In this document: piece by piece, positions 7,780 through 15,321 of the stretch
Layout: every line of letters begins with the position of its first letter
Position numbering within the stretch: the first letter of the stretch is position 1
Assembly (NCBI GenBank): GCA_913047795.1
Contig: CAJWTS010000043.1
Coordinates: 1 to 34,235 of the forward strand
Direction of reading: 5' to 3'
Source: an uncultured Verrucomicrobiota bacterium
Lineage (GTDB): Bacteria; Verrucomicrobiota; Kiritimatiellia; CAJWTS01
Length of the DNA stretch: 34,235 bases
Notes under the pieces: generated by a model
Databases searched by the model: none
Told to the model about the DNA's origin: nothing
Seen by the model: the letters and a program-made list of their open reading frames with translations, nothing else
Program-made: the position numbers and the translations under genes

Positions 7780-8370
7780 TCACAGTTTGCCCTTGCTCGA
7801 AGGGACTCCCTTTTCCCGCGCGTCTTTCGCGATCGCTGCGCGCAGCGCACGGGCCACGCCCTTGAAGACTGATTCGATCGCATGGTGGATATCCTTGCCG
7901 TAGAGCTGCTCAACGTGAAGGTTCAAGCGTCCTTCCGTCGTGAAGGCGCGGAAGAACTCTTCGATCAATTGCACATCGAAATCGCGAATCTTGCGCCGCC
8001 GCGTGCTCAGGTTGTAGACCAGGAACGGACGTCCGCCGAGGTCGATGGCCACGCGGCTCAACGCTTCATCCATGGGCATCAGGCACGATCCATAGCGCAC
8101 GATGCCGCGTCGCGTACCGAGCGCTTTATTCAGTGCCTGGCCCAGAACCAGACCAACGTCTTCGACGGTGTGGTGGTAGTCGACCTTCAGGTCGCCCTGC
8201 GCGCGTATGTTCAGATCGATCAACGAGTGCCGCGATAGAAGGTCCAGCATGTGATCCAGAAACGGAACGCCCGTGTCGTTCTTATACGTTCCTCGACCGT
8301 CCAGGTTGAGGGCCAGGGAAATATTCGTTTCTTTTGTCTTACGTGAAATCTTGGCTGTACGTCCGGCCAT
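7780..8370 (-). CDS. hisB: Imidazoleglycerol-phosphate dehydratase HisB
   Basis: HisB dehydrates imidazoleglycerol phosphate to imidazoleacetol phosphate using two manganese ions. From the ATG at 8370 it is a 196-residue stand-alone dehydratase, without the phosphatase half found in enterobacterial HisB. The metal-binding repeats are intact: FLDHMLDLLSRH, DYHHTVEDVG, and in the second half DIHHAIESVFKG. The start is chosen because MAGRTAKISRKTKETN begins as family members do and GGGAG lies upstream; thirteen codons before it are open but not conserved. It sits 35 bp downstream of hisC in the same operon. The histidinol-phosphate phosphatase step must be supplied elsewhere. Confidence 0.95.
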   Translation of the reverse strand: MAGRTAKISRKTKETNISLALNLDGRGTYKNDTGVPFLDHMLDLLSRHSLIDLNIRAQGDLKVDYHHTVEDVGLVLGQALNKALGTRRGIVRYGSCLMPMDEALSRVAIDLGGRPFLVYNLSTRRRKIRDFDVQLIEEFFRAFTTEGRLNLHVEQLYGKDIHHAIESVFKGVARALRAAIAKDAREKGVPSSKGKL

Positions 8371-8405
8371 AGCGGCAATTCTCCCTTCTCGTCGTCCGGG
8401 TCCCC

Positions 8406-9482
8406 TCACGCCTGCTCGGCGATGAAGCGGTCGACCGCTTCAATCAGCGCGTCGATCTCTCCGTCCAAACCAATCGAGATCCTGATAAAGTTACCTGTCT
8501 CGGCACCTTCAAAATGACGCACCAGTATATTTTCTGCGCCCAAAAATTCAAACAAATCTACAGCCCCCATAATGGCCGGCCGAGTCCAGAGAAAATTGGC
8601 CTGGGAGGGGTACACGATAAAGTCGCGCTGTTCGAGTGCGGCACGCAGGCGTTCTCGGGTTGTCTTGATACGGGTGACATTTTCGCGCATCTGTGCCACC
8701 TGCCGGATGGCGGCGATCCCAATCTGCTGGGTCAACGCGGCAATGTTATAGGCATCCTTGATTTTTATCAAGGCCCCGACGAGGTCCGCGGATCCCAGGG
8801 CATAGCCCAACCGTGCGCCGGCCAGCGAATACGACTTCGAAAGACTGCGCGCGACCAGGACGTTCGCGCTGTTCAGAGCAATGTCCACACAGTCCTCGTC
8901 GGCAAAATCGACATAAGCTTCGTCGAGGACCACGATCCCGTCGAAAGAATGGCAGAACGCTGCCACGGTATTCTTCGGATGACAGATACCGGTCGGCGCG
9001 TTGGGGTTGGTCATGAAGAAAAGCGACGCCGCGTATCGGGCAAGACGTGAGGACCCGGGGGCAAAATCTTCCGGCCACTCGAACCCGCGCGTCAGCGGAA
9101 CCGGCCGCTTCTCCACGTCGCGGATGTCGGCCAGAATGGGATAGAGCGAATATGACGGCGTAAAGTAACCGACCGACCCGGTGCTCTCGACAAAGGCACG
9201 TGTGCACAGTGCCAGGATCTCGTCGGAGCCGTTACCGACGATCACGTTTTCGATTGCACAACCGTGCAGGTCGGCGATGCATTGGCGGAGTTCGTTGGCC
9301 GCCGGGTCGGGATAGCGCCGCAGTCGCTGGGGATCGAAACCGCGGACAACTTGCAAAACCTCTGGCGCGGGCGGATAGGGGTTCTCATTCGTATTGAGTT
9401 TGATCACGTCGCTCGACGACGGTTGCTCCCCGGGTAGGTACCCGTTCATCGCGTCGACCGATCGGCGAATATAGCGGCTCAT
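8406..9482 (-). CDS. hisC: Histidinol-phosphate aminotransferase HisC
   Basis: This PLP enzyme of fold type I moves an amino group from glutamate to imidazoleacetol phosphate. The protein has 358 residues, the usual length. Visible landmarks are KLNTNENPYPP near the start, VGNGSDEIL (phosphate cup, about 82-90), FFMTNPNAPTG (about 155-165), VVLDEAYVDFA (about 184-194) and the PLP lysine K216 in ARSLSKSYSLAGARLGY. The C-terminal small domain ends with GNFIRISIGLDGE. The ATG at 9482 has AGAGGA about nine bases upstream. It is 14 bp from the hisD stop. Together with hisD, hisB and hisA it forms a partial histidine operon. Confidence 0.96.
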   Translation of the reverse strand: MSRYIRRSVDAMNGYLPGEQPSSSDVIKLNTNENPYPPAPEVLQVVRGFDPQRLRRYPDPAANELRQCIADLHGCAIENVIVGNGSDEILALCTRAFVESTGSVGYFTPSYSLYPILADIRDVEKRPVPLTRGFEWPEDFAPGSSRLARYAASLFFMTNPNAPTGICHPKNTVAAFCHSFDGIVVLDEAYVDFADEDCVDIALNSANVLVARSLSKSYSLAGARLGYALGSADLVGALIKIKDAYNIAALTQQIGIAAIRQVAQMRENVTRIKTTRERLRAALEQRDFIVYPSQANFLWTRPAIMGAVDLFEFLGAENILVRHFEGAETGNFIRISIGLDGEIDALIEAVDRFIAEQA

Positions 9483-9496
9483 CGCGACACGTCCTC

Positions 9497-10783
9497 TTAT
9501 TCGAATCGAATACGTGCCGAACGCGCGTGCGCATCGAGTCCTTCGACGCGTCCGAACGACTCGATGGCGGACAAGGTGTTTTTGAGATCCCGGCGCGTGA
9601 AGGAAATGACGCTCGTGCGTTTGCGGAAGTCATCGATCGTGAGGCCGGAAAACATGGCTGCGGCACCACCCGTGGGTAGCACGTGGCTGGGCCCCGCGAC
9701 AAAGTCTCCGGTGACCTCGGGGCTCCAGTCCCCGGTGAATACGGCGCCGGCGTTCCGGACGCGGCGTAGCCAACGGCGCGGCGACTGAACCATCAACTCG
9801 AGGTGCTCCGGGGCGAAGCGGTTACAGAGCGCCATGCCTTCATCAAGGGTTTTGACCACCACGATCATGGCGCCGCGTTTGAGGACTTTGGCGATCATGC
9901 GCCGCCGGGCGAGGTTATTGATCTGCCGGCCGACTTCGCGCGCAACCGCGGCCGCGAGTCGTTTGGACGTCGTGATGAAGAGCGCCTTCTCGGCGCCGGT
10001 GCCGTGTTCCGCCTGTGCCAACAGGTCGGCCGCCGCATAGCGCGCATTGGCGCGACTGTCGGCGAGAATGGCGACTTCACTGGGTCCGGCAACGAGATCC
10101 AGTGCGACGTCACCGTAGACGCATTTCTTGGCCGCCGTTACGTAGGCGCCGCCGGGGCCGACGATTTTCTGAACCGGATCGATCGTCTCGGTTCCGTAGG
10201 CCATGGCGCCGATTGCCGGAATACCCCCGATCTTATAGATCTCCGTCGCGCCGGCGTAGGCCAGCGTGTAGTTCAGGTACGGGTTCACGCCGCCGTCGGC
10301 AGCCGGGGGTGTGCAGGCCACGATCTCTCGAACGCCTGCAAGTTTGGCAAGGGTCACCGTCATCAGGCAGGTGGATACCAGCGGTGCCGTGCCGCCCGGG
10401 ATGTAGACGCCGACGCGGTCAATCGGGCTGAACTGCTCGCCGACGCGACCCGCACCCGGTGTGGGGATGCTCCAATCTTTGCGCATACCCGCCCGGCAGA
10501 AGGTGGTGACGCGCCGGCGTGTCAGGGCCGCCGCTTTCCGAAAGGCGGTGTCCACCGTCTCCGTTGCGGCGGCAGTTTCTGCTTTCGAGACCTTGAGGGA
10601 GGTGAGCGTCGCCCCGTCGAACTGCTTGATGTAGCGCCGCACCGCGCGGTCGCCGCCTTTGCGCACGCCTTGCAGGATGCGCCGCGCACGATCTTCGATG
10701 CGGGCATCGACACGCGGCCGATCGAGAAACGCCTGAATCGCTTTTGACGGCCGGGCCGGATTCCAGTTGTTGATACTTAACAT
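9497..10783 (-). CDS. hisD: Histidinol dehydrogenase HisD
   Basis: HisD oxidises histidinol to histidine in two NAD-dependent steps and binds zinc. It has 428 residues, full length. Conserved blocks are GVYIPGGTAPLVSTCLM, KIVGPGGAYVTAAKKCVYG, DLVAGPSEVAILAD, DLLAQAEHG, FAPEHLELM with the catalytic Glu-His pair, and GPSHVLPTGGAA near the C-terminus. It is the first his gene here, 54 bp downstream of the TonB-like gene and with a GAGG ribosome binding site before the ATG at 10783. HisD performs the last steps of the pathway, so its lead position next to an unrelated envelope cassette reflects operon shuffling. Confidence 0.96.
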   Translation of the reverse strand: MLSINNWNPARPSKAIQAFLDRPRVDARIEDRARRILQGVRKGGDRAVRRYIKQFDGATLTSLKVSKAETAAATETVDTAFRKAAALTRRRVTTFCRAGMRKDWSIPTPGAGRVGEQFSPIDRVGVYIPGGTAPLVSTCLMTVTLAKLAGVREIVACTPPAADGGVNPYLNYTLAYAGATEIYKIGGIPAIGAMAYGTETIDPVQKIVGPGGAYVTAAKKCVYGDVALDLVAGPSEVAILADSRANARYAAADLLAQAEHGTGAEKALFITTSKRLAAAVAREVGRQINNLARRRMIAKVLKRGAMIVVVKTLDEGMALCNRFAPEHLELMVQSPRRWLRRVRNAGAVFTGDWSPEVTGDFVAGPSHVLPTGGAAAMFSGLTIDDFRKRTSVISFTRRDLKNTLSAIESFGRVEGLDAHARSARIRFE

Positions 10784-10837
10784 AGCGCTACCTCATGCGT
10801 CGCGAGACCCGACAGCCGACGACGATGGCGCGCGATG

Positions 10838-11584
10838 TCAGGGTTCCGTGCGGGAGGAATCCTTATCAGGGACCTGCTGATTGCGCAAGCGCTGCGGATC
10901 GAAGTCCAGGTAAATGCGGCCCCAGGCCTGTTCCGATCCCGGCGCGGTGCGGCAGCGGTGCAGCGCTCCCACGATGGCGGCGTTAAGCGCGGGATCGTCC
11001 GTGCCGGACTCAAGCATGACACGTGAGACGGTTCCATCGGGATCGACCTCAACAAAGGCACGCACGGACCATGCGTTCCCGGTGCGGAACGTCTCAAGCG
11101 GCCACGCCGCCGTGACCACCCCTCGCGCTGCAAGGCCACCGTCAACGCGCATGGCCACTGCCGGCTCATCTGCTGCATGGCGGGCGCGGGTCGGCACGAC
11201 CGGGCGTGCCTGCGGACGATATCCTCTTGTGGTGCGCTGCACCCGGTCGAGCAGTCCGCGCGCCGCCTTGTTGCGCTCGTCGCCCGCCCGCCGCTGTGCA
11301 AGTGTGCCGACGTCGCGTCCAATGCCGGGCCGATGCGTATTGGCGGTGGCGTCGACCGGGTCGATTTTCTGAAACTCCTCCCGGTATCGCGGTAGCGCGA
11401 CCAGGGTCGGGTCTTCATGCATTTCCGCATGCCGTACGTACGAGAAGACGGTGGCGGTTGGCGTGATCGGCAGAACTTTCGGTGTCGCCGTGTCCGGCCA
11501 GGTCAGGAACAGGGCGAACCATCCCGCCGTGACGAGCAGCATCGACCACTCGAAGATGCGGGGAGAGCGGCTCACGGACGTCAC
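10838..11584 (-). CDS. TonB-like energy transducer
   Basis: The GTG at 11584 overlaps the TGA of exbD (GTGA), giving a 248-residue protein. A single N-terminal membrane span at about 9-29 (FEWSMLLVTAGWFALFLTW) is followed by a long periplasmic region rich in Arg, Ala and Pro. The end has a TonB C-terminal-like domain (about 160-235: SVRAFVEVDPDGTVSRVMLESGTDDPALNAAIVGALHRCRTAP and WGRIYLDFD). Such proteins carry the energy of the ExbB/ExbD motor to outer-membrane partners. The classic (Pro-Lys)/(Pro-Glu) repeat of enteric TonB is missing. A TolA-like role is an alternative. The partner is probably encoded elsewhere or is the large TPR protein two genes upstream. Confidence 0.8.
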   Translation of the reverse strand: MTSVSRSPRIFEWSMLLVTAGWFALFLTWPDTATPKVLPITPTATVFSYVRHAEMHEDPTLVALPRYREEFQKIDPVDATANTHRPGIGRDVGTLAQRRAGDERNKAARGLLDRVQRTTRGYRPQARPVVPTRARHAADEPAVAMRVDGGLAARGVVTAAWPLETFRTGNAWSVRAFVEVDPDGTVSRVMLESGTDDPALNAAIVGALHRCRTAPGSEQAWGRIYLDFDPQRLRNQQVPDKDSSRTEP

Positions 11585-12087
11585 GGCGCGCCCCTTTCTC
11601 CCGTCCGTCGCGCGGCGAGCGTCACGCGTTGAATGCCCACGTCCATGGCGATGTTGCACAGGTCGGTGATGGTGCCGTGCGAGGTTCGCTTGTCGGCGAC
11701 GATGGTCAAGCTCATGTCGGGCGACGTCGTCCGGGCGTGGCGCAGTGCGGTGCGCAAGGCGCGCCGGTGTTTCTCGCTCGTGACCGGGTAGGGTTGATCG
11801 TCAAAGAAGACGACTTCGCGCCGCGTGCCGTCGCGCGGGTCGTCGATGGTCATCACCACCGCGGCGGGACCGTAGCGCGCGCCCGAACGGAACGGCATCT
11901 CGGGAAGCTGCAAGACAAGACCGGGTTCGTTCACGTAGTCCGCCGGTAGCGCGATGAAAAAAATGATGAGTAGAACGAAGTTCAGCCAGGGGGCACTGAT
12001 CAACAGGCCAGAACCCAACGGCGTCTGTGGCACGTACCGCGTGTGCAGGTTATCGATGTCCCACAGCGACGGCCGATCATGGTTCAC
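11581..12087 (-). CDS. ExbD/TolR-family protein with Asn in place of the membrane Asp
   Basis: ExbD dimers sit inside the ExbB pentamer and carry protons through a conserved Asp at the start of their one membrane span (Asp25 in E. coli ExbD). This protein has 168 residues and the right layout: a cytoplasmic tail, a span at about 31-50 (SAPWLNFVLLIIFFIALPA) and a periplasmic domain with MSLTIVADKRTSHGTITDLCNIAMDVGIQRVTLAA. In the alignment with P-(F/L)-I-D, residue 36 is Asn (codon AAC at 11982-11980), so the proton-carrying Asp is missing. The periplasmic part contains EPGLVLQLPEMPFRSG after the span. It overlaps exbB upstream (ATGA) and the TonB-like gene downstream (GTGA). No second ExbD is present in the window. 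Confidence 0.85.
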   Translation of the reverse strand: MNHDRPSLWDIDNLHTRYVPQTPLGSGLLISAPWLNFVLLIIFFIALPADYVNEPGLVLQLPEMPFRSGARYGPAAVVMTIDDPRDGTRREVVFFDDQPYPVTSEKHRRALRTALRHARTTSPDMSLTIVADKRTSHGTITDLCNIAMDVGIQRVTLAARRTGERGAP

Positions 12088-12725
12088 GTTGTCGTCTCCG
12101 GTTCCCCGGATGTCGCTGAATCCTGGTCGCGCATGAAATCTTCGAGCCGGAAGACTGTGCTTTCCATGTCCAGCGCAAGGCGTTCGATCCGTACGGCCAG
12201 AAACGAGAAGGCGACATAGCAGGGCACGGCCACGGATATGCCGGCGGCCGTGATGACCAACGCGTCAAGCAGGGGTCCGAGCACATCCGCGTTCTGCACG
12301 AGGGGAAACTGCGTGCGAATATGGCCCAGGCCTTCGACCATTTTCAGAATGGTTCCCAAGAGCCCGAGCAGGGGGGCGACGTGTGCAACGGTTGATATGA
12401 CGGCGAGGCGCCGGCGCATGCGCGCGAGCTCCGCGGCACCGCGTTCGACCAGTTTCTGGTGCAGATCCGGCGCCCGATCGCCTCGATTTTCGATCGCCGT
12501 GCGTGTCAGGTGAGCGACCGGCCCGGGGGCCTGGCTGCAGAGTGCGATGGCTTCCTTGTGGTTGCCACGGCGCAGAATGTTAAAGATCCCGTGTAAGAAG
12601 TCTTCATGTCGAATACGCGCGCGATGCAGGTGCAGGGCGCGTTCGACGAAGACGCCGAACGCGACCAATCCGATGATGAGGATCACCCACATCAGGGGAC
12701 CGCCGATCTGGAGGTAGTGCAGCAT
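12084..12725 (-). CDS. ExbB/TolQ/MotA-family proton channel
   Basis: This is the channel-forming subunit of a TonB or Tol motor, 213 residues, with three membrane spans: about 8-30 (GGPLMWVILIIGLVAFGVFVERA), 108-131 (AVISTVAHVAPLLGLLGTILKMVE) and 149-178 (LGPLLDALVITAAGISVAVPCYVAFSFLAV). The threonines that line the proton path in ExbB are kept: T125 in LLGLLGTILKM and T159 in ALVITAAG. The cytoplasmic loop between spans one and two carries the usual charged helices. It follows the large TPR gene by 49 bp and overlaps exbD by four bases. The intact channel contrasts with the altered ExbD. Confidence 0.93.
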   Translation of the reverse strand: MLHYLQIGGPLMWVILIIGLVAFGVFVERALHLHRARIRHEDFLHGIFNILRRGNHKEAIALCSQAPGPVAHLTRTAIENRGDRAPDLHQKLVERGAAELARMRRRLAVISTVAHVAPLLGLLGTILKMVEGLGHIRTQFPLVQNADVLGPLLDALVITAAGISVAVPCYVAFSFLAVRIERLALDMESTVFRLEDFMRDQDSATSGEPETTT

Positions 12726-12774
12726 GGTTTACAATCGTTGGTTCACTCAATCGTTCGCATAGATTAAAGGCTGC

Positions 12775-15321
12775 CTAGTAGAACATCCACCATCGTTTTG
12801 ATCGGATTTCTTCAGTCTGCTCACGTGCATCCGCGGATGCCGGTACGTTTGCATCGGACACGCGCGTGAGCACCTGTACCGCGTTACGCCACTTTTTTTG
12901 ACCACGCAAGATGTCCGCGGCATTGAAAGCCGCGCGGGCAAACCAGGTCTGGGCCTTGTCGTTGGGCCATGCGCCGCCGGCCAATTCATGCGTATAGCGG
13001 ATGACGACATGCTTGTAATACTGTTCCAATGCCTGGTCGACGCGATCGAGTTGTTCCATGCAGCGTCCGGACATGAACTGTGCGTAAAGGATAACGTCCA
13101 GCGGGGCGGAGGAACTCGCGGCGGCAACGCGGTACGATTCGATGGCCTCCTCGTAGCGCTCCGGGTCCGCGATGCCGAGTGAGAACTGGCAATCCCCCTT
13201 TCGCACGCGCGCCATGTCGACCAGAAAGCCCCCGGCGTCCTCTTTGATCAGTTCATCGAAGATAACGATCGCGCTGGAGAAATCGGCCCGGCCGCACCAT
13301 GCTTCGCCCTGGAAAAAGCGCGCCTCCGAAATCTTAGCGCTGTCGGCATGCTCTTTTGTCAGACGGGCAAAATGATCGTTCGCGCGCAGGAAGCTTTTTT
13401 GTTCAAGGGCGGCACGTCCCGCCCAGAGCAGCGCGTCGTCCGCCAGCGGTTCCGCTGTGTACTGGTCCGCCAGCGCAAGAAAGTTTGATTCGGCCGCAAC
13501 GAGGTCGCGCTGGTTGTAGGCTTGCTCGCCGAGGTGATAGAGCACCAGTGGCGCCCAGTCCGAGGCGGGGTATCGATCGAGAAAAGTTTGCCAGATTCGT
13601 TTCGATTCTTCGTTACGGACCAGCATGAAGTGACACATGCCGGCCATGTAGAGTGCATGTTCGGCAACCGCGTCCTGCGGAAACTCTTCGCCCACTCGCT
13701 GAAAATCTGCGAGTGCGTCGCCGAAACGAAAGAGTTGATAGGACGCGCCGCCGCGGCGGTGGATGGCCCGCGCGATGATGGCCCGATTTGTGTACTCCGC
13801 CAGGACCTGGTTGTATCGTTCGATCGCTTCCACCGGACGTTTGCGGTCCTCGAGAATTTCGCCGATACGAAGCGAGGCCAGGGGGGCCAGTTCGGAGTTA
13901 GCGCCGAGAGACGCGACGTGACGAAAGACGGTTTCCGCGGGTTCCGCGGCACCGGCGCTCAGCAAGCTCTGCGCAATCTGGTAATGCGCGCGCGGCACGA
14001 GTTCGGAGCCGGGGAAGGTCCTGATCACGCGGTCGTAGGCGCCCGTCGCGAGCGAGAACTGTTCGTTCTTGTAGTAGCAATCCCCGACCTTGAAAAGGCA
14101 TTCGGCCTGCACGGTAGGATCGACGAAGACATCGGCCGCCTTGTCCAGCAACGCCGCGGCTTCGGCGTAGCGATTACCCATCAGGAAAAGGCTCCAGCCC
14201 TTTCCGTACAGGGCCTGTGCGCGTCCGTCGTCGTCGGTGAACGAATCGAGATAGTGCTGGTATTCCTCTGCTGCACGATCGTGGATGCCCTTGTCCAGCA
14301 ACGCCTGCGAAAGCTTGAGCTGCATGCGCGGTGCAAGGGGATCATCCGTCGCAGCGGTGATGAACCGCTTGAGATAGGCGATGCCGTCGTCGATGCGGTC
14401 CATACGGAGCAGGAGTTGGCCCAGGATCACGAAGGTATTATTGCTGGCGGACACGTTCGGTGCGGATCCCAACGCCTGTTCCAGCGCGACGACGGCATCG
14501 GAGAGGCCGCGACGGCTCTCGTGTATGTCTGCAATGGATAGCCAGGCCTCGGTGATCGCGCCGGGCGTGGCGATCGTGTTTTGTGCGATTCCGTGCAGGT
14601 TGGTCAGCGCCCGGTCCCACTCCCCGGTCTCGGCCTGCAGTTGCGCGAGCCAGTACCGGGCGCGTAGCGCCGTGGCCGACGTTGCATACTGGTCGAGTAT
14701 TCGGGCAAGCGTAATGCGCGCGTCGTCAAGTTGATCGGCGCTGATCAGGATCTTCGACCAGTCAAGCAGGTTCTGCGCCCGTTCGGCGTCGTCCGGGTGA
14801 GCTTTGTCGTATCCTTCAAATGCGGTGATGGCTTCCCTGGTCTGACCCATTCGGACGAGGCACCAGGCCCGCAGGCGCCGTACGCGCGGCAACTCGGTGC
14901 TCGTGGGGTAGGTTGTGTCGAAGTCGGCGATGCGCTCCAACGCCGCGCGGGCTCGACCCGTACGGTACTCGCTCATCGCGTACCAGAATATTAACGCGGG
15001 ATGGTGGGCCGAGTCCGGCGCCGCGTTGAGCTGTTTCTCGAGGCGTGTCAGCAAATCCTGGTACCGGCCCTGGCCGTACAGGGCCTGCGCCAGCAACGTG
15101 TAGGCCTCCGGCCGCTGCGCGTCCTTCCTGGCGGCCGTCTTGATGAACTGCTCGCACTCACGTTCCGCCAGCTCATAGAGTTCGTCCTCAAGTGCGGCAC
15201 GCGAGGTGGTCAAGGGATCGAGCGTGCCGCCGGCCGTCGCCAGCATGGCAGTAAGGCACACCAGGCCGATCGTCAACGGGAGTCGCGGTTGCCCGGCCTT
15301 CTGTTGCGGTGGAACGTTCAC
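12775..15321 (-). CDS. Large periplasmic/outer-membrane tetratricopeptide repeat protein
   Basis: The 848-residue protein starts with a signal peptide (about 14-32, LPLTIGLVCLTAMLATAGG) and then consists almost wholly of TPR units of the exported YbgF/BamD kind. Examples are AYTLLAQALYGQGRYQDLLTRLEKQL, AECLFKVGDCYYKNEQFSLATGAYDRVIRTFPGS and ALYMAGMCHFMLVRNEESKRIWQTFLDRYPAS. No enzyme motif is seen. The GTG start at 15321 overlaps the TGA of uvrA (GTGA), and exbB follows after 49 bp, so it is made with the ExbB/ExbD/TonB-like motor. A scaffold or envelope partner of that motor is the natural inference, comparable with CpoB (YbgF) in Tol-Pal operons but far larger. Exact repeat number was not counted. 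Confidence 0.85.
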   Translation of the reverse strand: MNVPPQQKAGQPRLPLTIGLVCLTAMLATAGGTLDPLTTSRAALEDELYELAERECEQFIKTAARKDAQRPEAYTLLAQALYGQGRYQDLLTRLEKQLNAAPDSAHHPALIFWYAMSEYRTGRARAALERIADFDTTYPTSTELPRVRRLRAWCLVRMGQTREAITAFEGYDKAHPDDAERAQNLLDWSKILISADQLDDARITLARILDQYATSATALRARYWLAQLQAETGEWDRALTNLHGIAQNTIATPGAITEAWLSIADIHESRRGLSDAVVALEQALGSAPNVSASNNTFVILGQLLLRMDRIDDGIAYLKRFITAATDDPLAPRMQLKLSQALLDKGIHDRAAEEYQHYLDSFTDDDGRAQALYGKGWSLFLMGNRYAEAAALLDKAADVFVDPTVQAECLFKVGDCYYKNEQFSLATGAYDRVIRTFPGSELVPRAHYQIAQSLLSAGAAEPAETVFRHVASLGANSELAPLASLRIGEILEDRKRPVEAIERYNQVLAEYTNRAIIARAIHRRGGASYQLFRFGDALADFQRVGEEFPQDAVAEHALYMAGMCHFMLVRNEESKRIWQTFLDRYPASDWAPLVLYHLGEQAYNQRDLVAAESNFLALADQYTAEPLADDALLWAGRAALEQKSFLRANDHFARLTKEHADSAKISEARFFQGEAWCGRADFSSAIVIFDELIKEDAGGFLVDMARVRKGDCQFSLGIADPERYEEAIESYRVAAASSSAPLDVILYAQFMSGRCMEQLDRVDQALEQYYKHVVIRYTHELAGGAWPNDKAQTWFARAAFNAADILRGQKKWRNAVQVLTRVSDANVPASADAREQTEEIRSKRWWMFY

